64,000 nucleotides of DNA, from assembly GCA_050249695.1 (NCBI GenBank), contig JBFWQA010000004.1, positions 62,001 through 126,000 of the forward strand, read 5' to 3'. The stretch is from JACKJP01 sp050249695. Its GTDB lineage: Bacteria; Pseudomonadota; Alphaproteobacteria; Rhizobiales; Tepidamorphaceae. Shown here piece by piece: positions 17,636 through 25,621 of this stretch; position 1 is the first letter of the stretch, and every line of letters starts with the position of its first letter. The notes under the pieces were generated by a model that did no database searches, was not told the origin of the DNA, and saw only the letters and a list, made by a program, of their open reading frames with translations. The translations under genes and the position numbers were made by a program.

Positions 17636-18417
17636 CTATTCCGGGGTGGTCGCATAGGGCAGGTATGAAGAACGCACCAGCCAGCCGCAGTCGATCGGCA
17701 GCGTGACACCGGTAATCGCGCGCGCCGCGTCGGAACACAGAAACCAGATTCCTTCGGCGACTTCTGCCGGCTCGACGAACCGTCCCAGTGCGGCTCTTTC
17801 AATCATCAGTGCCGGATCGCGTTTTCCCTCATCGACGAGCCTGCGCATCAAAGGGGTCATCGTATAGCCGGGAGCAACGGCGTTCACGCGCACGCCCCTT
17901 GCCCGAACTCGGCGGCCATAACCTCCGTCATCATCTTGAGGCCCGCCTTGGAAGCGGCGTAGGCGGGCTGCGCTGAGGGGCGCGTCGAACTGATCGAGCA
18001 CAGATTGACGATCGCGCCGGTCCCGGCCGCCATCATCAGTCTGCCCACTGTGCGGCTCATGAGCATCGCGCCGCGCAGATTGACTTTCAGGATGGCATCG
18101 TACTCGGCGACGGGCATGTCGGTAACCCTGACGGCGCCCTGGAGAATTCCGGCCGAGTTCACCAGCGCCGCCGGCGTTCCATGCTCCGCCGCCACCTTCG
18201 CGGCGAACGCCTCCACGAGAGCCTCGTCGCCGACATCGACCCGTTCGAAGGATGCGCGGGCGCCTGCGTCCGTCAGGGCCCTGACGACTGAAGCGCCGCT
18301 TTCGGCGTCGAAATCGGCAATCACGACGGATCACCCGCCTTCGCTGAACCTTTGCGCGCACGCGGCACCGATGCCGTTGGCGCCGCCGGTTATGATGGCG
18401 AGGGGACGTGAGGTCAT
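17636..18417 (-). pseudogene. SDR family oxidoreductase broken by a stop codon and a frameshift
   Basis: Three pieces together spell one SDR. The start MTSRPLAIITGGANGIGAA at 18417 runs to FSEGG and hits TGA at 18333-18331. The same frame resumes SVVIADFDAESGAS and continues through VNSAG and AYAASKAG to about 17890. The rest (GVRVNAVAPGYTMTPLMRR to the end at 17636) is in another frame. A single C-to-T change (CGA to TGA) would explain the stop, and a one- or two-base indel near 17885-17905 the shift. Its ATG overlaps the stop of the upstream BVMO (ATGA), so it was once co-translated with it. Sequencing error is the alternative. Confidence 0.8.
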
Positions 18418-20042
18418 GCGATCATGAACCCTCTGTATCCATCGCTGGCGACGTCGCGGCATATTTCGCGATACTTGCCGAAGCCGCCGACATAGGGAAG
18501 AAATACCCGGGGCTTGCCCGGAATATTGGCGCCCATGTACCAGGATTTCGTTTGCGGAAACAGCGTGCCCGCCGCCACCTTGTTGACTTCCTCGACCCAG
18601 GCGTTTTCGGCATCCTCGGTCGGCTCGATAACGCGTGCACCGCGCTTCAGCATGTCCGACAGGCATTGCGTTACCCATTCGACATGCTGTTCGATCGATA
18701 CGACGACATTGGTCAGGATCGACGGGCTTCCAGGACCGGTTATGACGAACAAATTGGGGAAGCCGGCCATCATGATGCCGAGATAGCTTCGCGGCCCGCC
18801 GACCCACTTGTCTGACAGCTTCTGTCCGGCTCGTCCCCTGATGTCGATGCGGGCGAGCGCGCCCGTGACCGCGTCGTATCCGGTCGCGAAGACGATGGTG
18901 TCGAGTTCATAGTCTCCGGCGGATGTTCGGATGCCGCTGCCCACGATCCGCTTGATGGGCGTTTCGCGCAGATCGACCAGCGTGACGTTCGGCCGGTTGT
19001 AGGTCGCGTAATAGTCCGTATCCACGCATATCCGTTTGGTGCCGATCGCGTGGTCGGTGGGCGCAAGCCGCCTTGCAACCTCCGCGTCGGGAACGATCGA
19101 GCGAATTTTCTGGCGAACGAATTCCGCGGCAAGGTCATTTGCCTTCTTGTCGACGAACAGATCGTTGAAGCAATGCGTGAAATTGGCCCCGCCGCGCTGC
19201 CAGCGCCGTTCATACTCCGTCTGCCGCTCGGCGTCGTCGACCTCCCAGGTTCCACGGGTGGCGTATTCGTAGAGGATCCCTGACCGCGTATTTCGCGCCT
19301 TTTCTCGATGGGCCGGATAGTCCTTCTTCCAGGCATCCTGGGCCTCTTTCGGTAGCGGTGCATTCCAGGCAGGTATCGAGAAGTTCGGTGTGCGCTGGAA
19401 GACGTAGAGATGGGCTGCCTCGGCTGCGATGACAGGAATGGCCTGAATGCCCGACGAACCGGTGCCGATGACGCCGACGCGCTTTCCTTTGAACGACACG
19501 GGAGTCTTCGGCCAGCGGCCGGTATGGTACCACTCGCCCCTGAAATCGCTCAGGCCTGAGATATCGGGCACGCGTGCCGCCGAAAGGCACCCCGTCGCCA
19601 TGATGCAGAAACGGCAGCGGATCTCATCGCCGCTGTCCGTAACGACCAGCCAGGTTGCGTCCGACTCGTCATATGTCGCCGATGCAACCGTGGTCGCAAA
19701 GCGGATGTCTTTGCGCAGATCGAACCGATCTGCGACGTGATCGAGGTAACGCTGGATTTCCGCCTGGGCCGGGTACCGCTCCGACCAGACCCACTCCTGC
19801 TGCAGCGCATCGTCGAACGAAAACGAATACTGCATGCTCTCCACGTCGCAGCGGGCGCCCGGATAGCAGTTCCAGTACCAGGTGCCGCCTACACCGTCCC
19901 CCGTCTCGAAGCAGCGTACCGACAAGCCGAGCTTGCGCAGCCTGTGGATGGCATAGAGGCCGGCGAAACCAGCGCCGACCACAACAGCGTCGACCGATTC
20001 CCGTCGTCCTTGCTGCGTGGTGTCCTTCATCATCGGTTGCAT
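18414..20042 (-). CDS. Flavin-containing monooxygenase, type I Baeyer-Villiger monooxygenase
   Basis: An intact 542-residue enzyme of the cyclohexanone/phenylacetone monooxygenase group. It has the FAD Rossmann motif VVGAGFAGLYAIHRLRKLG (21-39), VGGTWYWNCYPGARCDVES (51-69), the BVMO fingerprint FRGEWYHTGRWP (167-178) and the NADPH motif GVIGTGSSGIQ (190-200). Such enzymes use NADPH and O2 to turn a ketone into an ester or lactone. Start ATG 20042 follows GGAGAG. The SDR pseudogene overlaps its stop. A perfect 7-2-7 palindrome lies 34 bases before the start and is probably an operator. The natural ketone cannot be told from sequence. Confidence 0.92.
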   Translation of the reverse strand: MQPMMKDTTQQGRRESVDAVVVGAGFAGLYAIHRLRKLGLSVRCFETGDGVGGTWYWNCYPGARCDVESMQYSFSFDDALQQEWVWSERYPAQAEIQRYLDHVADRFDLRKDIRFATTVASATYDESDATWLVVTDSGDEIRCRFCIMATGCLSAARVPDISGLSDFRGEWYHTGRWPKTPVSFKGKRVGVIGTGSSGIQAIPVIAAEAAHLYVFQRTPNFSIPAWNAPLPKEAQDAWKKDYPAHREKARNTRSGILYEYATRGTWEVDDAERQTEYERRWQRGGANFTHCFNDLFVDKKANDLAAEFVRQKIRSIVPDAEVARRLAPTDHAIGTKRICVDTDYYATYNRPNVTLVDLRETPIKRIVGSGIRTSAGDYELDTIVFATGYDAVTGALARIDIRGRAGQKLSDKWVGGPRSYLGIMMAGFPNLFVITGPGSPSILTNVVVSIEQHVEWVTQCLSDMLKRGARVIEPTEDAENAWVEEVNKVAAGTLFPQTKSWYMGANIPGKPRVFLPYVGGFGKYREICRDVASDGYRGFMIA

Positions 20043-20075
20043 ATTTTCTCTCCGTTCCCTGCGATTGTCTCCAAA

Positions 20076-20091
20076 GATACTGACCAGTATC
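20076..20091. promoter_or_regulatory. Palindromic operator upstream of the intact BVMO
   Basis: GATACTG-AC-CAGTATC is a perfect palindrome with 7-bp arms, 34 bases upstream of the leftward BVMO start. It also reads as GATAC-N6-GTATC, the same layout as the sites at 20511-20548. TetR-family repressors bind palindromes of this size; a tetR gene closes the block at 34.8 kb. Confidence 0.6.
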
Positions 20092-20135
20092 AGTTTTGAT
20101 CAAGACAGTAAGCTCAGCCGCTGCTGCCGGTCATA

Positions 20136-20417
20136 ATGATCACCATTGCCGTCTCGATCATTCTCAAGGCGCTTATCGAGATCATCTACGGGGTGTCGCC
20201 GCGGCCGCTCTCGACTCCCTTGCCGTCCGGCGTGCTGATCATGGGCAGCGTGCGTCTTTCCATGCTCCATGTCACCGCCGCCGTAACGTCCTGGGTCTGC
20301 ATGATCGGCTTCTTCGTGTTCTTCCGCTTTACCAAGCTGGGGCTGCTCATGCGGGCGACGGCGGATAGCCATGAAGCGGCAATCCTGTCCGGCGTCAGCG
20401 TGCATCGCATAGTATGA
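20136..20417 (+). pseudogene. Fragment of a LivH-type branched-chain ABC permease
   Basis: A 93-codon open frame with hydrophobic segments. Its end, FFRFTKLGLLMRATADSHEAA, is the characteristic central loop of LivH permeases (compare FTPFGTAMRATAEDPFAG in the intact permease at 24.7 kb). It lacks the N-terminal helices and everything after the loop, stopping at GVSVHRIV. It lies between the BVMO promoter and the LLM promoter. It is probably a leftover of an older transporter gene removed by rearrangement. Confidence 0.7.
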
Positions 20418-20510
20418 GCCCGTATGGATTGTTGGGATGTGACCCGGTCCATCAAGCGAGCGCCGGAGGAGCGTGCGGCCGGGCCGTTTCCCCCAAAGCA
20501 TGGTCAAAAA

Positions 20511-20550
20511 AATTATACCCGTTAGTATAATTATACTTGTTGGTACGTAC
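20511..20550. promoter_or_regulatory. Tandem operator sites upstream of the LLM operon
   Basis: AATTATAC (20511-20518), six bases, GTATAATT (20525-20532) form a perfect 8-bp-arm palindrome. A second AATTATAC starts 18 bases later (20529-20536), followed after six bases by GTACGTAC, a partial second arm. The sites end about 80 bases before the LLM start and overlap an AT-rich, promoter-like stretch. The core ATAC-N6-GTAT recurs before the BVMO gene. Confidence 0.6.
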
Positions 20551-20632
20551 TTCTCCTGATAAGGATGGTGGCAATGAGAAGGGTGCCCGCGCGGACGGGC
20601 GGCCACGCAGTTTTTATTGGAGGACCCGTCAC

Positions 20633-21781
20633 ATGAAAATCGGCGTAACCATGGGCATGACCCAGCAGCCAGGCGTACTCGATGCCGACATCTATAAGAG
20701 CGAGTTGTACCTGGCGGATCTGGTAGAGCCCTTAGGCTACGATTCGCTTTGGGCGCTGGAGCATCATTTCACCGGATACCAGATGTCTCCCAATCCTCTG
20801 GCGCTCCTGAATTATTTTGCTGGACGTACACGCCGGATCCAGTTGGGTTCCGCCGTGGTTGTGCTGCCCTGGCATGATCCCATACGGGTGGCGGAGGAAA
20901 TGGCCCTTCTGGACATTCTTTCGGGCGGCCGCTGCCTGTTCGGCGTCGGACGCGGTTCAGGCAGTGTCGAATACGAGGGATTCCGTATCCCGATGGAAGA
21001 GGCCCGGCCGCGCTTCACCGAGTGTGCCCAGATCATTCGCATGGGTCTGAAGGAAGAGTCGTTTGAGTGGGATGGCGAATTCTACAAAATTCCCCGGACC
21101 AGCATTCGTCCGCGTCCCATATCAAGCCCCGAAAAGCGCATCTATGCGTCTTCGGTAAGCCCTGAATCGGCGGAGATGATGGCCAAGCTCGGCTTCGGCA
21201 TGCTCATGATCATGCAGAACGAATGGACCAAGGCTTCGCAGGATGTCGTCAAGTACAACGAAATGGCGGCAGCGAACGGATTCACGCCGCCTGCGCCGAT
21301 CCTCCTCGTTTGCATTTCAACCGGCGCATCGGCCAGCGAGGCAGAAGACCGCGCGCTCAAATACCTTCCCAAAAAGTGGGATGATGTGGATGCGCATTAC
21401 AAATTTTCCGATGGCCACCTCGGCAAGGTCAAGGGATACGAGTCCTACGGCAACATGGCCAAGACGTACTCCAAGCTTGCGATTGAAGAGGAGCGGAAAA
21501 AGGCGGCGGACTTCTATGTCAAGATTCAGGTTGTGGGTACGCCTGACGAATGCATCCAGCAGATCGAAGAGCTTCGGCGGCTCACCGGTATGGACCATTT
21601 GATTGTAGACTTCAATTTCGGTTCGATGCCGGTTTCTGAAGCGGAGCAGAACATGCGGATGTTTGCCGAGAACGCGCTTCCTGTCATTCATCGCGACATG
21701 CTTTTCAGGTCCGAACCGCCGAAGCCGGGGCTGCAAAAGAACGGCAGCGATTCAGAAGGTCGCTTTTTCGTTCCCGCGTGA
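20633..21781 (+). CDS. LLM class flavin-dependent monooxygenase (luciferase-like)
   Basis: A 382-residue bacterial-luciferase-fold (F420/FMN) protein. It begins MKIGVTMGMTQQPGVLDAD and has the typical YDSLWALEHHFTGYQMSPNP, RIQLGSAVVVLPWHDPIRVAEE, and DILSGGRCLFGVGRGSGSVE runs. Such enzymes are usually the oxygenase half of two-component systems and need reduced flavin from a separate reductase; one lies downstream at 29.9 kb in the same operon. Type II Baeyer-Villiger monooxygenases such as diketocamphane monooxygenases belong to this superfamily. ATG 20633 has TTGGAGGA upstream; an in-frame start at 20537 would place the protein across the operator. First gene of a 13-kb operon. Confidence 0.9.
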   Translation: MKIGVTMGMTQQPGVLDADIYKSELYLADLVEPLGYDSLWALEHHFTGYQMSPNPLALLNYFAGRTRRIQLGSAVVVLPWHDPIRVAEEMALLDILSGGRCLFGVGRGSGSVEYEGFRIPMEEARPRFTECAQIIRMGLKEESFEWDGEFYKIPRTSIRPRPISSPEKRIYASSVSPESAEMMAKLGFGMLMIMQNEWTKASQDVVKYNEMAAANGFTPPAPILLVCISTGASASEAEDRALKYLPKKWDDVDAHYKFSDGHLGKVKGYESYGNMAKTYSKLAIEEERKKAADFYVKIQVVGTPDECIQQIEELRRLTGMDHLIVDFNFGSMPVSEAEQNMRMFAENALPVIHRDMLFRSEPPKPGLQKNGSDSEGRFFVPA

Positions 21782-21790
21782 GCTGAAACC

Positions 21791-23392
21791 ATGGATACGC
21801 TCAGCAGCGCGCTTCGCAAATCGGCACGGAGCTATCCGGACCTGAATGCAATCGTTTCGGCAAGCGGCGCGATCACCTTCAGGGAACTGGATCAGCGGGT
21901 CGACCGCCTGGCTGCCGGTCTTCTCCAGCTCGGCGTGTCGCGGGGCGACAATGTGGCTCTGTGGCTGCCAAATTGCCAGGAGTGGATTGAGCTGTTCTGC
22001 GCCTGTGCCCGCATTGGGGCCGTTACCGTACCGGTGAACATTCGCTACAAGGCCGAAGAGGCGGCCTATGTCATCAGCCATAGTGACGCGAAGCTTCTGG
22101 TCATAGCCCACCAGTCAGGTGGCACTGATTATTATGAGGCGCTTATATCCGTAGCGCCGGAACTTGCCAATCAGGAACAGGAGGCTGGTGCGCTTCAACT
22201 CACCGCGATGAGCCAATTGCGCACCGTTGTCGTCGTCGGGGACGATCGCCTGCGCGGAACAATACCCTTTGCTGAGGTCGCCGGCGATCCTGCGACAGCG
22301 CGAGCGGCAGAGGCGGAAACGGCTGTCAGCGATCTGCTGTTAATCTGTTACACGTCCGGAACGACCGGTCGTCCAAAAGGCGTCATGCACGATCACACCG
22401 TGCTTGTGCAGGCCCGAAAGGTCGGAGAGGCCAGTGATCTGGCACCCGGCGGCGTTGTGTTGGGGCATATGCCGTTCTGCCACGTCGGTGGGATGATCAT
22501 GGCAATCATCCCTGCAATCGTGATCGGCGCATCGATTGCGCCTATGGCGAAATGGGACGCTGGAGAAGCTCTCGATTTGATCGAGCGGCTCGGCGTCACC
22601 GCATTTGTCGGTGTCCCCACGCATTACCAGGATTTGACAGCCGCAGCTGATAGCCGACCCCGTGACACCTCCTCTTGGCGAACCGGCGTGATCGGCGGCA
22701 CGACGATCATGGAGGCCACGTTTGAGTCCATGAAGCGCAAGCTCGGACTTCAGTGGCTCCTGTCCACCTACGGCATGACCGAGAATACTCTCTGCACGAC
22801 GCTCAATCGCAAGGACGATCCGATTGAATATTGCTGCTCAAACACCGCGCCGATACTTGCGGACTGCGAAGTCATAGTCGTTGATCCCGACACCCATCAG
22901 CGCCTGAACGCAAACGAAGAAGGCGAAATATGGTGCCGCGGAACGACGGTGATGAGAGGTTATTACAAGAACCCTGAGGCGACTGCGCAGGCAATCACTC
23001 AGGAAGGTTGGCTGAGAACGGGCGATTTGGGCCGATTCAATGAAGCGGGTTACCTGACCGTTACCGGCCGCATAAAGGATCTCCTTCGCATCGGCGGAAT
23101 AAACACATCGCCGATGGAGATCGAGCAGTATCTGGTGCGGCATCCGGCAGTGGCCGCGGCCGCGGTGGTCGCGGCGCCCGATCCTCGTTTGGGCGAAGTC
23201 GCCTTCGCATTCGTGCAGTTGAAAAACGGTTTGACGGCGAGTGCCGACCAACTGACTGTTTTTTGTCGTGAAGGACTTGCAAAATACAAAGTTCCGAAGG
23301 GCTTTGTGTTTTTGGAGGAGTTTCCAAAAACTGATACCGGAAAAATAAAAAAGAGCGATCTATCAAAAATGGCCTGTGATTTATTGAAATAG
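21791..23392 (+). CDS. AMP-binding acyl-CoA synthetase (first of two)
   Basis: A 533-residue adenylate-forming ligase, 9 bases after the LLM gene. The P-loop is YTSGTTGRPKGV, the adenine motif STYGMTENT, the hinge TGRIKDLLRIGGIN and the C-terminal lysine TDTGKIKKSDL. It activates a carboxylic acid with ATP and CoA. In this operon it would prime the acid produced after ring cleavage or ester hydrolysis. The end of the gene and the spacer after it are notably AT-rich compared with the core genes. The acid is unknown. Confidence 0.9.
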   Translation: MDTLSSALRKSARSYPDLNAIVSASGAITFRELDQRVDRLAAGLLQLGVSRGDNVALWLPNCQEWIELFCACARIGAVTVPVNIRYKAEEAAYVISHSDAKLLVIAHQSGGTDYYEALISVAPELANQEQEAGALQLTAMSQLRTVVVVGDDRLRGTIPFAEVAGDPATARAAEAETAVSDLLLICYTSGTTGRPKGVMHDHTVLVQARKVGEASDLAPGGVVLGHMPFCHVGGMIMAIIPAIVIGASIAPMAKWDAGEALDLIERLGVTAFVGVPTHYQDLTAAADSRPRDTSSWRTGVIGGTTIMEATFESMKRKLGLQWLLSTYGMTENTLCTTLNRKDDPIEYCCSNTAPILADCEVIVVDPDTHQRLNANEEGEIWCRGTTVMRGYYKNPEATAQAITQEGWLRTGDLGRFNEAGYLTVTGRIKDLLRIGGINTSPMEIEQYLVRHPAVAAAAVVAAPDPRLGEVAFAFVQLKNGLTASADQLTVFCREGLAKYKVPKGFVFLEEFPKTDTGKIKKSDLSKMACDLLK

Positions 23393-23461
23393 TGAAATAT
23401 TTATTCGATTTATCATTAAAAAAATTGACAGCAATGGTGCTGTTAAATGTGGGAGGGTGAA

Positions 23462-24652
23462 TTGAAAAAGGTAGTATTTCGACGCGCGATCAAATTCGCT
23501 GCGATTGCAATTGGTGGAATGCTGGCGGCCTCATCAGCGAGCGCTGAAGATGTAAAAGGGGTTACTCCCGACAAGCTGATCCTCGGTCATATGTCTTCCA
23601 TGTCGGGCCCGCTCGCGCAGTATGGAATTTCCCTGGATGCCGGCACGAAGGCCTATATTGCGAAAATCAACGATGCTGGTGGCGTTCACGGAAAAAAAGT
23701 CGAACTGATCTCCGAAGATCACGCGTACCAAACGGCACAGGCCCTTGCGATCTGGCGCCGTATGCAGGGCGGGGATGGTGTGTTCGGACTTCTCAACGTG
23801 AACGGCGGCCATATCGTCGCCGCGTTCCTTGAGAGCGCCAAGCAGGCGAAGACAATTATATGGGCTCCCTACGGCGGAGACACCGCCTGGTATAGCCCGC
23901 CCCAAACAGGTTTGTTCGGACTATACAGCCTCTACGAGCCTCAAGCCGAGGCCCTGGCCAGCTGGGCGGCGAAAGATGGTCACAAGAAAGTTGTCCAGAT
24001 AAACATCGATGCGGCGTCCTTCATGCGCGGCAAGGCCGCGTTCGAAGCCGCGTTCAAGGCTGCCGTTCCCGGTGCCTCGATAACTTCGATCGACACCAAG
24101 ATCGCGACTTTGGACTATGCGCCGGTTGCACTGCAGATCGCGGACGCAAAGCCGGATGCCGTGATCATAATGCTCTCCGAAGGCGGCATGATCGGCCTGG
24201 CAAAGGAACTGCGCAAACAGGGCGTGAAAGCCCCGATCTATTCCTGGGCAGGCAGCCAAACCCAAAATCTGCTGGACGTCGGCGGCGAAGCGTTCGAGGG
24301 GATCAAGGCCATATCCTGGACGTATCCGCCCGATGGCGACACGCCCGAAGCGAAGGAATACCGCGATACGCTGAAGAAGTATGCGCCTAACGAGAAGCCT
24401 GACTACATATCGTTCTATGCCTATGGCTCGACAAAGATTTTCTTCGACGCGGTCTCGCGCATTGAAGGTGAGATTACGCCGGAGAGCTTTCACAAGGCAC
24501 TGTATACGATGGATGGGTACAAGACCGGGATTTTCCCGCCTGTCACATTCTCCGAGAAGCGGCATCAAGGCGCCTTTTCCGTCGTTCCGCTTATCGCGAA
24601 GGGCGGCAAATGGACGCCGGCGGGCGAGCCGATCGTCAACGAGAAGTATTGA
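23462..24652 (+). CDS. Branched-chain amino acid-type ABC transporter substrate-binding protein
   Basis: A 396-residue periplasmic-binding protein (peripla_BP_6 / LivK family). It has a Sec signal peptide (KKVVFRRAIKFAAIAIGGML ending SSASA) and the mature start EDVKGVTPDKLILGHMSSM. The stretch SGPLAQYGISLDAGTKAYIAK is a family signature. A TTG at 23462 with GGGAGGGTGAA before it is the likely start; ATG 23447 would place the ribosome-binding site inside the gene. In catabolic clusters such proteins often bind aromatic or acid substrates, not amino acids. A strong hairpin follows the gene. Confidence 0.88.
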   Translation: MKKVVFRRAIKFAAIAIGGMLAASSASAEDVKGVTPDKLILGHMSSMSGPLAQYGISLDAGTKAYIAKINDAGGVHGKKVELISEDHAYQTAQALAIWRRMQGGDGVFGLLNVNGGHIVAAFLESAKQAKTIIWAPYGGDTAWYSPPQTGLFGLYSLYEPQAEALASWAAKDGHKKVVQINIDAASFMRGKAAFEAAFKAAVPGASITSIDTKIATLDYAPVALQIADAKPDAVIIMLSEGGMIGLAKELRKQGVKAPIYSWAGSQTQNLLDVGGEAFEGIKAISWTYPPDGDTPEAKEYRDTLKKYAPNEKPDYISFYAYGSTKIFFDAVSRIEGEITPESFHKALYTMDGYKTGIFPPVTFSEKRHQGAFSVVPLIAKGGKWTPAGEPIVNEKY

Positions 24653-24668
24653 CGCTGCAACCATTGAA

Positions 24669-24698
24669 GACATGCGGCCGGTAAAACGGTCGCATGTC
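24669..24698 (+). terminator. Intercistronic hairpin after the binding-protein gene
   Basis: GACATGCGGCCG (24669-24680) pairs with CGGTCGCATGTC (24687-24698), a 12-bp stem with one G-T wobble and a GTAAAA loop. It lies 17 bases after the stop and before the permease genes. There is no direct T run, so it more likely slows 3' decay or partially terminates, raising binding-protein level over permeases. Confidence 0.6.
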
Positions 24699-24739
24699 TG
24701 ATGGCCTTTTGGCGCGCTCATTTTTCCATAGGATAGAAG

Positions 24740-25615
24740 ATGATAGACTTCATGCCCGTGATGATCTCGGGGATTGCCAGCGGCTCGGCATACGCTCTGC
24801 TCGCGCTGGGGTTGGTCGTCATCTTTCGGTCGACTCACACTGTGAATTTCGCGATCGGCGATCTCGGCACTCTCGGTGTCTATGTGGCCGCCAGCGCCCT
24901 GGCGTACAATGTGCCGTTTTTCCTGGTTTTTCTGCTCGCGGTCGGGGTTAGCGGAAGCATCGGTGTGGCAAGCGAGCGCCTGCTGGTGAGGCCGCTGGGT
25001 ACGCGGAAGAATTTCGTCTTTCTCGCGCTCGTCGTAACGATCGGCCTCAGCCTTTTCATTCAAGCGCTGGTCGGCGCTGTGTGGGGGCACCAGATGGTCA
25101 GCTTTCCACCGCTGGTGCCGGGCAACACTGAGGTCGCTGGCGTCACCATATCCTGGAACAAGATCTTCGCTACCGGCCTGGCCGTTGTCGCGATGATTTT
25201 CATCGGATGGTTCTTCGCCTTTACGCCATTCGGCACGGCGATGCGGGCGACGGCCGAGGACCCGTTCGCAGGCCGGATCATCGGCTTGGATGGAAACCGC
25301 ATCAGAATGGTCGCGTGGTTCCTCGGTTGCGGCCTCAGCGCAATCGGGATGCTCATTCTCGCGGCCGAGACGGCGCTAACGCCGACGCTCGCCCACCAGG
25401 GACTGTTCCGCGCCTTCGCAGCCGTATTCCTTGGCGGCCTTACCAGCATGCCGGGTGCCGCAGTCGCGGGGTTTGTGATTGGTGTGCTTGAGAACATAGC
25501 CGGCCGATATGTCTCCGCGGCGTTTCGCGACACAATCGTCTTCGGACTGATCGTCGCCGTTCTGTTCATTCGGCCCTCGGGCATTCTGGGCAGACGTTCA
25601 ACGGAAAGGGTCTGA
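24740..25615 (+). CDS. Branched-chain-type ABC transporter permease (LivH family)
   Basis: A 291-residue membrane protein with about eight hydrophobic segments. Family marks are SGIASGSAYALLALGLVVIF at the N-terminus, FTPFGTAMRATAEDPFAGRI (cytoplasmic coupling loop) and LGGLTSMPGAAVAGFVIGVL. It partners with the LivM-LivG fusion 6 bases downstream. A fragment of another LivH lies at 20.1 kb. Confidence 0.92.
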   Translation: MIDFMPVMISGIASGSAYALLALGLVVIFRSTHTVNFAIGDLGTLGVYVAASALAYNVPFFLVFLLAVGVSGSIGVASERLLVRPLGTRKNFVFLALVVTIGLSLFIQALVGAVWGHQMVSFPPLVPGNTEVAGVTISWNKIFATGLAVVAMIFIGWFFAFTPFGTAMRATAEDPFAGRIIGLDGNRIRMVAWFLGCGLSAIGMLILAAETALTPTLAHQGLFRAFAAVFLGGLTSMPGAAVAGFVIGVLENIAGRYVSAAFRDTIVFGLIVAVLFIRPSGILGRRSTERV

Positions 25616-25621
25616 GCAAAT

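Noticed and set aside
18331..18333. Selenocysteine at the in-frame TGA of the SDR
   Set aside because: No SECIS-like hairpin follows and SDRs carry no catalytic Cys here; the frame is also broken a second time downstream.
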